Origin: Myxococcales bacterium UBA1203
Lineage (GTDB): Bacteria > Myxococcota > Myxococcia > Myxococcales > UBA5297
Length of the DNA stretch: 24,531 nt
Assembly (NCBI GenBank): GCA_002309695.1
Contig: DBXV01000022.1
Coordinates: 1 to 24,531, forward strand
Direction of reading: 5' to 3'
Position numbers and translations under genes: made by a program
Shown here: piece by piece, positions 14,592 through 22,607 of the stretch
Numbering within the stretch: the first letter of the stretch is position 1
How the letters are laid out: every line of letters begins with the position of its first letter
Notes under the pieces: model-generated
The model's database searches: none
What the model was told of the DNA's origin: nothing
The model's input: the letters and a program-made list of their open reading frames with translations, nothing else

Positions 14592-15767
14592 TCACTCCCC
14601 CAAAAGACGCAGAATCAGGTCTGTGTGAAAATTCAGCCCCTTCCTCGTCAGACGCAGCGTCCCTCCCTCGCGGCACATCCAGCCCTGCTGAATCAGCGGC
14701 TCTGCCCTCTGCCAGATGCTGTCGATGACGCGGTCCGCGATGCCCAGCGCTGTCCCCGCCTGCGCCAGAGAAAGCCCCCCCGCCTGCCTCAGTCCCAGCT
14801 GAACGCGCTCCTCAAAGAGCGTCCGCGCGTCGAGCGGCTCAGAAATCTCCTCGGGAAGGCGCCCCGCGGCCACGTCGGCGAAATAGCGGCGGGGATGCCG
14901 GTGGTTCCGCCAGCGCCTGCCGCCCTTTTCGGGATGTTCCGGGTCATTCAGCAGAAAGCCTGACGCGCCGATGCCCAGTCCCAGATATTCGCCGCCCGTC
15001 CAGTAGAGCTGATTGTGACGCGACCGCCGGCCGGCCCGGGCGAAGCTGGAAATCTCGTAGCGCTCCATTCCGGAAGCCTCCAGCAGGTCGAGAAGCGCCT
15101 CGCCCGCGAGGAACGTCTCCTCCTCATCCGGCAGACGCACCTTCCCCGCCTGAACATCCCGCGCGAGCGGCGTCCTGAACTCCAGGTTCTCGACCATCAG
15201 CTCGTAAACGGAGAGGTGCTCAGGACGGAGAGAAAGCGCTTCTTCCGCGTCAGACAGGGCGTCTTTGGCCGTCTGCCCCGGCAGGCCGTAGATGAGGTCG
15301 AGGCTCAGATTGCCGAAGCCAGCTTCACGGGCCAGCTCCGCGGCACGGACAATGTCGTTCCGGCTGTGCGCCCGGCCAATGGCCCGAAGAACGTCGTCCC
15401 GAAAACTCTGAGCGCCGATGGAGATGCGGTTCAGCCCGGCGCTGCAAAAAGCCCGCAGACTGCCGAGATCCACTGTCCCCGGATTCGCCTCGATGGTCTG
15501 CTCCGCGGCCTCTTCCGCAGGGACGCTGCGCGCGAGCGCCTTCAGCACCTTCTCCGCAGCCTCAGGCCTCCACAGCGTGGGCGTTCCGCCGCCGATATAG
15601 AGCGAAACGGCCTTCCTGCCCGTCAGCGCCGGACGGCGCGCCTCAAGCTCGCGAATCAGTGCCTCCGCGTACGCCTCGTGAGGAATCGGGGAGGTCATGG
15701 AGAAGAAGTCGCAGTAGCGGCACTTCGACCTGCAATAGGGAAAGTGAATGTAGATGCCGAAGTCCAT
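14592..15767 (-). CDS. hemW: Radical SAM heme chaperone HemW
   Basis: The 391-residue protein starts MDFGIYIHFPYC at the ATG 15767; an upstream in-frame extension to 15857 runs through a hairpin and lacks an RBS. The radical-SAM 4Fe-4S cysteines are C12, C16 and C19 (CRSKCRYCDFFS). SLYIGGGTPTLW is the SAM-binding glycine motif, ISIGAQSF and LDLIYGLPGQT are family signatures, and the C terminus has the helical HemN-type domain (KGLNFHTDLILRLL). HemW inserts heme into respiratory enzymes. It differs from HemN coproporphyrinogen dehydrogenase by length and by the CDF motif after the cluster. It is the first gene of a probable two-gene unit with the DUF6918-like gene. Confidence 0.92.
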   Translation of the reverse strand: MDFGIYIHFPYCRSKCRYCDFFSMTSPIPHEAYAEALIRELEARRPALTGRKAVSLYIGGGTPTLWRPEAAEKVLKALARSVPAEEAAEQTIEANPGTVDLGSLRAFCSAGLNRISIGAQSFRDDVLRAIGRAHSRNDIVRAAELAREAGFGNLSLDLIYGLPGQTAKDALSDAEEALSLRPEHLSVYELMVENLEFRTPLARDVQAGKVRLPDEEETFLAGEALLDLLEASGMERYEISSFARAGRRSRHNQLYWTGGEYLGLGIGASGFLLNDPEHPEKGGRRWRNHRHPRRYFADVAAGRLPEEISEPLDARTLFEERVQLGLRQAGGLSLAQAGTALGIADRVIDSIWQRAEPLIQQGWMCREGGTLRLTRKGLNFHTDLILRLLGE

Positions 15768-15806
15768 GACGCAGTGGCCTTGCTCTGATTGACGCTTGAG
15801 TGAACG

Positions 15807-15835
15807 AAAAAAGCGCGCGACAGTCCGCGGCTTTT
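15807..15835. terminator. Bidirectional terminator-like hairpin in the hemW leader
   Basis: On the plus strand AAGC-G-CGCG at 15811-15819 and CGCG-GCTT at 15826-15833 form an 8-bp stem with one bulge and loop ACAGTC. It is flanked by six A residues on the left and four T residues on the right. Read toward hemW, the hairpin is followed by TTTTTT, 40 nt before the hemW start. It therefore lies in the divergent gap, where no gene end needs it. Confidence 0.45.
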
Positions 15836-15890
15836 GCAAATTCGCCCCTTCCAACAAACGCTTTCGAGAACGCCCTTGTCATCCAATGAA

Positions 15891-16991
15891 ATGCCCTCGG
15901 GGAAGCCGCCAGCTGGGGATTCCCGCGGCGCGGTGCCTGACCCCCTGACGGAAGACCAGCTGATGCACCTTCTGGAGCAGCAATCTGCACAGCAGCCGCC
16001 TCCGGTGCCCATCATGGAACCTCCGTCGCTGCCGGATGTTCCCTCTGTGGGGACGCCTTTTGAGAGGGCCTTTGCCGCTTCCGTCCGCACCAGTGATTCG
16101 GGGGTTCCCCGGTCCGCGACATCGCCCTCCGTGCCCACGCCTTTCGAGGAAGCCTTTGCCGTCGCGCTGGACCAGCTGAAAGCTGAGGCTGAGGGCTCGG
16201 GCGAATATCGCTCGCCGACGCTGCCGGAAATTCTCACGCCGCCGCCGATTCCTCTCGATGTGGTGCCCGTCGCGGCGCCGGAGCATCCATCCGTCCGGCC
16301 GTCCGAAAAGACGAAGCCCGACAAAGTGCCGCCGCTGCGCCGCCTGGCTTCTCCCCCGCCGCTCGTCAGTCCGTCTTCGCCTCTGACGAATTCGCCCGAA
16401 GTCACTCTGAGAAATCCGCCGTCTTTTGAACCCCCGCGCCCCGAGCTCTCGCCGCTGCAAATCGCCGCCTGTGCCGTCTTCCGGAAGGAATTTGACGAGT
16501 TTTTCGGCATCAGCGCCGCCCGCCCTCATGGCCTGGCCGACCGGGTGACTCGTCTCGACCGGCGGAAGGACGCCCAGCGCTTTCAGGAATTTTTGAAAGA
16601 TTCGGGCAGCCTGCCGGACCAGCCCGAGGCCATTTCCGGGATTGTGGCCATTGGAAAGCTGCTTCTGGCGACGCAGCAAAAGCCCCTGCGGCTTTTCAGG
16701 CGTTCCAACGACGTGCGGCGCAGGGCGCTGACCGAGGGCCTTCGGGGCATCCTCAGCGCGGACGCGATTTTCAGCGGTGCGGTCACTTTCAGCGCGATGG
16801 GGCCGGACGTTCAGGCGCGCCTCGAGCGGGTCACAGACCAGATTCTCGATTTCCTCCGCTACTGCCTCCGGGAAAAGTTCGACCCCAAAGCGCCGGAGAG
16901 CGTTCAGCTCTACGCGGAGGCTGCCTCGAAGCGACGCTTTGCGACGGCGGATGGAGATGTCCTGCCCGACAGGTCGCCGCCCCCAAAGTGA
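15891..16991 (+). CDS. Proline-rich protein of unknown function
   Basis: The listed start, ATG 15891, gives 366 residues; TTG 15876 is a possible alternative (GAGA about 7 nt upstream), and TTG 15834 is rejected because it overlaps a hairpin. The N-terminal half is Pro/Ser-rich and probably disordered. It contains two copies of the motif SVxTPFExAFA, about 35 residues apart. The C-terminal 180 residues (from SPLQIAACAVFRKEFDEFF) are predicted mostly alpha-helical with several charged helices (LADRVTRLDRRKDAQRFQEF, RLERVTDQILDFLRYCLREK) and look like a compact domain. No family was recognised, and there is no signal peptide or membrane segment. It is divergent from hemW and followed by a strong terminator, so it is probably transcribed alone. 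Confidence 0.75.
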   Translation: MPSGKPPAGDSRGAVPDPLTEDQLMHLLEQQSAQQPPPVPIMEPPSLPDVPSVGTPFERAFAASVRTSDSGVPRSATSPSVPTPFEEAFAVALDQLKAEAEGSGEYRSPTLPEILTPPPIPLDVVPVAAPEHPSVRPSEKTKPDKVPPLRRLASPPPLVSPSSPLTNSPEVTLRNPPSFEPPRPELSPLQIAACAVFRKEFDEFFGISAARPHGLADRVTRLDRRKDAQRFQEFLKDSGSLPDQPEAISGIVAIGKLLLATQQKPLRLFRRSNDVRRRALTEGLRGILSADAIFSGAVTFSAMGPDVQARLERVTDQILDFLRYCLREKFDPKAPESVQLYAEAASKRRFATADGDVLPDRSPPPK

Positions 16992-17013
16992 CGCGCTGCC
17001 TCATCGGCTTTCG

Positions 17014-17049
17014 GCGCCGCCTTTCCTGACGCGGCGCTTTTTCGTTTTT
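17014..17049 (+). terminator. Rho-independent terminator after the proline-rich protein gene
   Basis: GCGCCGC at 17014-17020 pairs perfectly with GCGGCGC at 17031-17037 around a 10-nt loop, followed by TTTTTCGTTTTT. It starts 22 nt after the stop codon. Confidence 0.9.
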
Positions 17050-17068
17050 CCTTTTGGTTTGGACTCAT

Positions 17069-17111
17069 GGGCGCGCTGTCCGGCAGCCGGCTGGCGCGCT
17101 CCTTCTTTTTT
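17069..17111 (+). terminator. Second terminator-like hairpin, in the leader of hydA
   Basis: GGGCGCGC at 17069-17076 pairs with GCGCGCTCC at 17094-17102 (one G-U pair, a small asymmetry at the edge), enclosing an inner CCGG-CAG-CCGG stem, and the T-rich run TTCTTTTTT covers 17103-17111. It lies only 27 nt after the previous terminator's first T run and 26 nt before the hydA start, so it may be an attenuator or a tandem terminator. Confidence 0.6.
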
Positions 17112-17137
17112 CATCCAGAACCCCGCGGAGGCCTTTC

Positions 17138-18514
17138 ATGTCCAAAATCATCGCCAACGGCACCATCGTCACTGCCTCTGAAACCTATCGCGCCGATGTC
17201 CGCATCGACGGGGAGCGCATCAGCCACATCGGCAAGGGCATCGCCCCGGCGCCCGGCGACGAGGTCATTGACGCTTCCGGCCTCCTAGTCATGCCCGGCG
17301 GCATCGACGCGCACACCCATCTGGACCTCCCTGTCGCGGGCACTCACGCCAGCGACGATTTTGAGACGGGGACGCGGGCTGCAGCCTTCGGCGGAACGAC
17401 CACGGTGATTGATTTCGTTTCGCCTGCCCGCGGCGACGGCCTCATGGACAGCTACCGCGTCTGGCGCGGCAAGGCCGAGGGCAAAGCCTGCATCGACTAC
17501 GGTCTGCATATGAGCGTCGTGGATGAGCGCCCTGAAGTCTTCGACGAGCTGGACGACGTCATCGACGCGGGCATGCCCACCATCAAAATTTACACGGCGT
17601 ACCCTGCCACGCTGATGATTTCCGACGGGGCCATCCTCCGGCTTCTCAGCTGGGCCTCAAAGCGGGGCGCGCTCGTGGTGGCTCACGCGGAAAACGGCGG
17701 CGCCATCGACGAACTGACCCGCTCCATCGCCGCTCAGGGAAAGACCGCGCCGCGCTTTCATCTGGACGCCCGGCCTGCCGTTCTGGAGGGCGAGGCGACC
17801 AACCGGCTGATTGCTCTGGCCGAAGCAGTGGACGCGCCCATCGGCATCGTCCACGTCACCTGCCGCGAGGCCCTGAATGCCGTCCGCAGCGCCCGCCAGA
17901 GAGGGCTGGATGTCTTTGCGGAGACCTGTCCTCACTACCTTTACCTGACCGAGGAATCCCTCAAGGCGCCTGGATTTGAGGGCGCGAAGTTCATCTGCAG
18001 CCCGCCGCTCCGCACGCGCGATGACCAGAAAGCGCTGTGGCACGCCCTGGCGGCCGGCGACCTGGACACGGTTTCCACCGACCACTGCCCCTTCAATTTC
18101 CACGGCCAGAAAGAGCTGGGACTCTCCGACTTCCGCAAAATCCCCGGCGGCCTTCCGGGCATCGAGACGCGGCTGATGCTCCTCTGGCAGGGCGTCCGAA
18201 ACGGGCGCATCACCCAGAACCGGTTCGTCGAACTGGTCTCCACCGCCCCGGCACGCATCAACGGCCTTCTGCCGCGCAAGGGCATTCTGGCGCCCGACGC
18301 CGACGCGGACATTCTTCTCTGGGACCCCGAGCGCGAGCTCACGCTGGACGCGGACGTTCTGCACATGAACGTGGACTACAGCCCCTACGAAGGCATGCGC
18401 GTCAAAGGCGCTCCGGCAAAAGTCTTCTCGCGGGGCGAGCTGGTGGTGGACGGGGAGACGTTCGTGGGAACGCCTGGACGCGGGCGCTATCTCAAGCGGA
18501 TTCCCACCAACTGA
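17138..18514 (+). CDS. hydA: Dihydropyrimidinase / D-hydantoinase family amidohydrolase
   Basis: The 458-residue enzyme hydrolyses the cyclic amide of dihydropyrimidines or 5-substituted hydantoins using a two-zinc centre. Metal ligands are visible: H59 and H61 (DAHTHLDLP), the Lys expected to be carbamylated K150 (IKIYTAYP), H183 (VAHAENG), H239 (VHVTCREAL) and D315 (STDHCPFNF). Other family marks are ETCPHYLYLTEESL and KFICSPPLR. The start at 17138 is fixed by GGAGG 6 nt upstream; an open extension to 17054 crosses a terminator-like hairpin. Exact substrate (dihydrouracil, hydantoin or phenylhydantoin) cannot be told from motifs. The shikimate-pathway fusion gene follows 45 bp downstream and may be co-transcribed, though the two pathways are unrelated. 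Confidence 0.92.
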   Translation: MSKIIANGTIVTASETYRADVRIDGERISHIGKGIAPAPGDEVIDASGLLVMPGGIDAHTHLDLPVAGTHASDDFETGTRAAAFGGTTTVIDFVSPARGDGLMDSYRVWRGKAEGKACIDYGLHMSVVDERPEVFDELDDVIDAGMPTIKIYTAYPATLMISDGAILRLLSWASKRGALVVAHAENGGAIDELTRSIAAQGKTAPRFHLDARPAVLEGEATNRLIALAEAVDAPIGIVHVTCREALNAVRSARQRGLDVFAETCPHYLYLTEESLKAPGFEGAKFICSPPLRTRDDQKALWHALAAGDLDTVSTDHCPFNFHGQKELGLSDFRKIPGGLPGIETRLMLLWQGVRNGRITQNRFVELVSTAPARINGLLPRKGILAPDADADILLWDPERELTLDADVLHMNVDYSPYEGMRVKGAPAKVFSRGELVVDGETFVGTPGRGRYLKRIPTN

Positions 18515-18559
18515 CGGACGGCGGCGATTCCGATTCCCTGTCCCCGCAGCACCGCTTCC

Positions 18560-21274
18560 ATGGGCACGCGCAGCGATTTCAAAGCCGACACTCGCGCTGG
18601 CGGACTGAAGCTCTACGCCATCCTGGGGCATGCGCCGCTCCTCAGCGCCAGCCCTCCAATGCAGGAAGCGGCCTTCGCGGCTGCAGGGATTCACGCCCGC
18701 TATCTTCGCCTCGCGGAGACGGACGCCCGGCGGGCGCTGGAGACGGCAAAAGTCATCGGCCTGTCCGGCGCCAACGTGACGGCGCCGCTCAAGGAAAGCG
18801 TCTTTCGTCTGGTCGAGCCGGACGCCGCTGCCGCTGCCATCGGCGCGGTCAACACGCTGTCTTTTCTCGAAGATGGGCGCGTCGAGGGCCGCAACACAGA
18901 CCCAGACGGCATCGCGGGGGCACTGACTGACCTGGGCGCTGTTCAGCTGAACGGACTGCATGCGGCCGTCATCGGCACGGGAGGCGCGGCGCGCGCGGCG
19001 GTCTATGCGCTTCGACGGGGCGGCGCTGAGGTGACGGTTTTGGGGCGGCGGCCGGAGCGCGCGGAAGAGCTGGCCGAAAGTCTGGGCGCGCAGGCAGCTT
19101 TTCCGCTCCAGAGTCATAAGGCCCGCCAAACCCTCCTCGGCGCGGACGTCGTCATCGGCACGGCAGACACCCGGGAGCGGATTGTCCCGCCGGAGTGGCT
19201 TTCGCCGCATGCCCTGCTTCTGGATGCCCTGTACGGCGTTCCCTCCGCGCTGTTTCTGGACGCGTCCTCGCGGGGGCTTTCCTGCGCCGACGGCACCGCC
19301 TGGCTTCTCCATCAGGGGGCCGCGTCATTCGCCGTCTGGACGGGCAGAACGCCCTCAACGGACCTCATGCGCCGTGCGCTTTCAAAGGCTCTCGCCTCGC
19401 CTCCCGCACGCTTTTCCAGAGGCATTTCGCTCATTGGCTGCTCCGGCGCGGGCAAAAGCGCCGCTGCACCGCCCGCGGCCAGATTGTGCGGTCTTCAAGC
19501 CGCCGATGTGGACGAAGCCGTCGTTCAGGCCTCTGGCCGCTCTGTTTCCGAGATTTTTCAGGCGTCCGGCGAAGCTGAATTTCGCGAAAAAGAGACTGCT
19601 GCCCTCCGGCGCCTGGCGGAAATCCCCTCGGTTCTGGCGGCCGGCGGCGGCACCTGCCTGAACCCGCAGAATCGCGAGCTTCTCACCCATGATCGCCTGA
19701 CTGTCTGGCTGGCCATTTCTCCCGAGCGTGCTCTGCTGCGGATTCCTCCGGGGACGCGGCCGCTCCTGTCTGCAACAGGCACTGAGGCTCTTTTTCGCCA
19801 GACTTCCGAACTCATGTCCGCGCGGCGTGAGGGCTGTGCGCTTGCCGCGGATGTCGTTCTGGATGCTTCCCGGCCGCTTCCTGAGGTTGCTTCCGCCATC
19901 GCGCGTCTGTGGCATTCCCTGCCGATGCGGGACGACGCGGCGAAAGGCGCCGATGACATTCGCCGCACCGCGCCTCTGTTCAGCGGCGAAACTGAAATCG
20001 AGGTGCTGCTTCCGCCCTCCAAGAGCCAGCTGATTCGCTGTCTTCTGGCCGCCGCATTGGCCGACAGTCCGAGCCGCCTTCGTCTGCCGCGGCCAGACAC
20101 GAAGCCGCCTCAGGATTTCCCCCAAGATGTCGATGACGCCCTCCATGCGGTCCAGACCATGGGCGCGCTTGTTCGCCATGAGAGCGTTTCTTCGGAGCTG
20201 ACCATCGTTCCCGCGCCTTGCCGAAACGCCGAACTTCCCGCGCGGACAGCGATTTCCTGCGGCGAATCGGCCCTGCTCTGCCGGCTGCTGCTGGCCGCTG
20301 CCTCCGCCCTCGGACGCGAATGGGAAATCTGCGGAAAAGGCACGCTTCTGCGCCGCCCCATCCTCCCTTCCCTGACGCAGCTTGAAAGCACCGGCGCGCG
20401 CTTCGTCCACGGCCCGCCGGACGCGCTCTTTCCCATCAGGACGCTGGGCGGCATGACTTCCGGCATCTATCGGCTGGACGCCTCCGCCACCTCGCAGGTC
20501 GCCAGCGGGCTGCTCATGTCGCTGCCGCTCTGTCAGGGAGACTCGCGCCTGATTTTGGAACACGCGGCCAGCCGCCCCTACATCGACATGACGCTGGCTG
20601 TTCTTCGCCGGTTCGGCATCACAGTCATCGAGAGTGAGCCTGAAATTTTTACGATTCCCGGTTCTCAGCGCTTCCATGGAACTGCCGCGGACATCGAGGC
20701 TGACTGGTCCGCCGCCGCGTTTCCTCTGGTACTGGGGGCAGTCCGTCACTCGGGCCCGCCCGTGGTCATCAGAGGCCTGAACTGGAATTCCCCCCAGGGC
20801 GACAGGCGCATCGCGGACATTCTGGAACAGGCGGGCGCCCACGTTCATCGGCTGCCGAATGGAATTGCCGTGCGGCGCGGGGGGCTGACCGCGCTGGACG
20901 TTTCCCTGAAGGACGCGCCCGACCTGCTGCCGCCGCTGACGGTGCTCGCGCTGTTTTGCCCGGGGCGCTCCCGGCTCAGAGACATTGGCCGGACGCGGCA
21001 GAAGGAATGCGACAGGCCAGACGCGCTCGTGTCCGAATTTTCCAGCCTGGGAGGAAAGCTGGAAATCGAAGGGAACGACCTGGTGATTCACGGCAGTGAA
21101 GGCGGCGCAGCACTCCGCGAAGGCGCTGTCTCCTCCCATGATGATCATCGAATCGCCATGGCGCTGGCCATCGCGTCGGCGGCCGCGGGCCATCCCCTTC
21201 ACATCGACGGCGCAGACGCCGCCGTCCGCAAGTCGTTCCCCGACTTTTTCGAAATGCTCGGCAGGCTGCTCTGA
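18560..21274 (+). CDS. aroE-aroK-aroA: Trifunctional shikimate-pathway fusion: shikimate dehydrogenase, shikimate kinase, EPSP synthase
   Basis: One uninterrupted frame of 904 residues holds three consecutive enzymes. AroE, about 18-280: SASP at 29-32, GANVTAPLK with catalytic Lys78, NTD with Asp114, NADP-binding GTGGAAR at 139-145 and closing HQGAASFAVWTG. AroK, about 287-452: P-loop GCSGAGKS at 293-300, DVD at 316-318, GEAEFREKE with Arg342, AGGGT at 361-365. AroA, about 475-904: PPSKS with Lys488, SATSQVASGLLMSLPL, EADWSAAAF, Asp788 in APDLLPP, RQKECDR, HDDHRIAMA and RKSFPDFFEML. All listed catalytic residues are present, so all three activities are plausible. Together they convert 3-dehydroshikimate to EPSP, steps 4 to 6 of the pathway (AroA also needs PEP). 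The RBS is weak; translational coupling to hydA, 45 bp upstream, is possible. Fungal AROM fuses five enzymes in a different order (B-A-K-D-E). Confidence 0.93.
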   Translation: MGTRSDFKADTRAGGLKLYAILGHAPLLSASPPMQEAAFAAAGIHARYLRLAETDARRALETAKVIGLSGANVTAPLKESVFRLVEPDAAAAAIGAVNTLSFLEDGRVEGRNTDPDGIAGALTDLGAVQLNGLHAAVIGTGGAARAAVYALRRGGAEVTVLGRRPERAEELAESLGAQAAFPLQSHKARQTLLGADVVIGTADTRERIVPPEWLSPHALLLDALYGVPSALFLDASSRGLSCADGTAWLLHQGAASFAVWTGRTPSTDLMRRALSKALASPPARFSRGISLIGCSGAGKSAAAPPAARLCGLQAADVDEAVVQASGRSVSEIFQASGEAEFREKETAALRRLAEIPSVLAAGGGTCLNPQNRELLTHDRLTVWLAISPERALLRIPPGTRPLLSATGTEALFRQTSELMSARREGCALAADVVLDASRPLPEVASAIARLWHSLPMRDDAAKGADDIRRTAPLFSGETEIEVLLPPSKSQLIRCLLAAALADSPSRLRLPRPDTKPPQDFPQDVDDALHAVQTMGALVRHESVSSELTIVPAPCRNAELPARTAISCGESALLCRLLLAAASALGREWEICGKGTLLRRPILPSLTQLESTGARFVHGPPDALFPIRTLGGMTSGIYRLDASATSQVASGLLMSLPLCQGDSRLILEHAASRPYIDMTLAVLRRFGITVIESEPEIFTIPGSQRFHGTAADIEADWSAAAFPLVLGAVRHSGPPVVIRGLNWNSPQGDRRIADILEQAGAHVHRLPNGIAVRRGGLTALDVSLKDAPDLLPPLTVLALFCPGRSRLRDIGRTRQKECDRPDALVSEFSSLGGKLEIEGNDLVIHGSEGGAALREGAVSSHDDHRIAMALAIASAAAGHPLHIDGADAAVRKSFPDFFEMLGRLL

Positions 21275-21392
21275 CACCTCGGAAAACAGCTTCCTCCAAG
21301 GCACTGACGAGCCAAATGCGGCTCAAAATTCCTTCCGGTCAGCCTCTTCGCCAGGCCCTTTTAGAAAGCGTCGGAGAACTGCATCGATGCCA

Positions 21393-21421
21393 TTGAAAAT
21401 CCTGAGCGCGTGGTGCTAGAG
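21393..21421 (+). promoter_or_regulatory. Weak candidate promoter upstream of the NYN gene
   Basis: TTGAAA at 21393-21398 and CTAGAG at 21416-21421 are 17 nt apart in the 229-bp gap after the aro fusion gene. The -35 match is good and the -10 match poor. No strong terminator for the aro gene was seen in the gap. Confidence 0.2.
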
Positions 21422-21503
21422 GCCCGCCGCTTTTTTCGGCCCCTGTCCTGTGGGCAGCCGGCCTTCCCATCAACCACTACACAAGAGAAAAGACAGACTT
21501 CAC

Positions 21504-22322
21504 ATGAATACACGTTTTGCAATCTTTGCCGATGGTTCCAACCTCTATGGTTCACTCAGCCGAACGCTTGGCGTGGAGGTCACCGACTATGAGCGCCTGT
21601 TCCGCCGGATTTTTTCGGACAGCGCCAACGCCTGGAAGACCAGCACGATTCTCGGTCAGGAACCGACCTGCCAGCTGACTCGCGTCTATTGGTATGTGAT
21701 TGGCGCCATTGACGAGTGGGACATCAAAAATCCCCGCACGGAGTCGAGCCTCAAGGCCCTTTTTGACAGCCGTGACGCCAGCGACCTGAGGAGCGGCTAC
21801 CTGGCCAGGGCTTCCGCGGGCGCTCCGGACCTTTCCGCCCAGCAGGCGCAGCAGAAGGCCTTCAATCTGTGCGTTTCCGACTTCGACGGCTGGTATTCGC
21901 GCCAGAACGAGCGTCTTCGCAGGATGCGCAGTTTCTACTGTGCCGTCCGCAACAGGACCGACCTTCTGGACATCATCGAGTGCGGCCGCTGGAAGATCGA
22001 TTTCCTGAGCCGGCGCGTCATCGAGAAGGGGCTGGATACCCAGCTGGCCGTGGACATGCTCGACCTGATTGACACCTACGATGTGGCCATTGTGGTTTCC
22101 GGCGACGCAGACAGCATTCCGTCCATTCGCTACGCCAAGCGCCACGGGAAACAGGTCATCGCTGTGGAATTCCGCGACGACAGGCAGGCGGCCAGCCCGT
22201 TCTCGTCTCAGCTGAAAACGACGGCGGACATTCTGGTTCAGCTGCGCCATTCCGACCTGATTCATGAGAGTTTTGTTCGGAAGCGCGACGCGAATAACAG
22301 CGGCGCCAATGGCTACGACTGA
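21504..22322 (+). CDS. NYN domain (LabA/DUF88-like) putative ribonuclease
   Basis: The 272-residue protein has the NYN fold, a PIN-like nuclease family. The N terminus MNTRFAIFADGSNLYGSL carries the first acidic residue, Asp10. Later segments RVYWYVIGAIDEWDI, DVAIVVSGDADSIPSI and HGKQVIAVEFRDD supply the other expected acidic and hydrophobic strands. An insertion of about 90 residues between the second and third blocks includes the charged helix region YLARASAGAPDLSAQQAQQK. NYN proteins are usually metal-dependent RNases or RNA-binding regulators; the substrate is unknown. The ATG 21504 start is chosen because homology begins at once; an in-frame extension to 21450 has no RBS. A strong terminator ends the transcript. 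Confidence 0.88.
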   Translation: MNTRFAIFADGSNLYGSLSRTLGVEVTDYERLFRRIFSDSANAWKTSTILGQEPTCQLTRVYWYVIGAIDEWDIKNPRTESSLKALFDSRDASDLRSGYLARASAGAPDLSAQQAQQKAFNLCVSDFDGWYSRQNERLRRMRSFYCAVRNRTDLLDIIECGRWKIDFLSRRVIEKGLDTQLAVDMLDLIDTYDVAIVVSGDADSIPSIRYAKRHGKQVIAVEFRDDRQAASPFSSQLKTTADILVQLRHSDLIHESFVRKRDANNSGANGYD

Positions 22323-22390
22323 TATGTAAAACAATAAGGGCAGACCAACCTCAGTTCTCTCCCCTTCATCCATCAGTCAGCTGCACATTC

Positions 22391-22427
22391 AAAAAGCACC
22401 GGAATTTCTCCGGTGCTTTTTTTTTTT
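22391..22427 (+). terminator. Rho-independent terminator of the NYN gene
   Basis: GCACCGGA at 22396-22403 pairs perfectly with TCCGGTGC at 22409-22416, extended by A/T pairs, and is followed by a run of eleven T residues. The A run on the left makes it potentially bidirectional. Confidence 0.93.
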
Positions 22428-22514
22428 ATTCTTATTAAGCACGGTTCAATTTTAATAATTCAGCCAATAAAACATCAGCAATATAGAATTCCTGTTCAAA
22501 ATATAATTCCCAAT
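22428..22514. other. AT-rich spacer between two terminators
   Basis: This 87-bp stretch is far richer in A and T than the rest of the window (TTAAGC, TTTTAATAATTC, AAAATATAATTCC). It has no open frame of note. On the minus strand TTGCTG and TATTAA with an 18-nt spacer resemble a promoter facing the NYN terminator. No gene or RNA can be supported. Confidence 0.35.
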
Positions 22515-22546
22515 AAAAAAGCCGCCTCGGCGAAGGCGGCTTTTTT
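22515..22546. terminator. Bidirectional terminator between convergent genes
   Basis: AAAAAA-GCCGCCT at 22515-22527 pairs with AGGCGGC-TTTTTT at 22534-22546 around a six-base loop CGGCGA. A and T runs on both sides allow use in both directions. It serves the minus-strand gene ending at 22608 and backs up the NYN terminator. Confidence 0.93.
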
Positions 22547-22607
22547 GTTCTATTAAATTAAACCTCTCCCGAAAAAGCGGGGGCATTCAATTCATCTGTT
22601 TGTATTT

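Noticed and set aside
17657..19312. Minus-strand open frame of 551 codons
   Set aside because: It is antisense to two recognisable enzymes, hydA and aroE, and has no domain or RBS.
18560..21274. Possibility that the aro fusion is three genes joined by sequencing error
   Set aside because: The frame is continuous through both junctions, with linkers of roughly 7 and 20 residues, no internal RBS-start pair, and matching composition. Only resequencing could fully exclude it.
19382..21304. Minus-strand open frame of 640 codons
   Set aside because: It is antisense to the AroK-AroA part of the fusion, whose motifs are intact.
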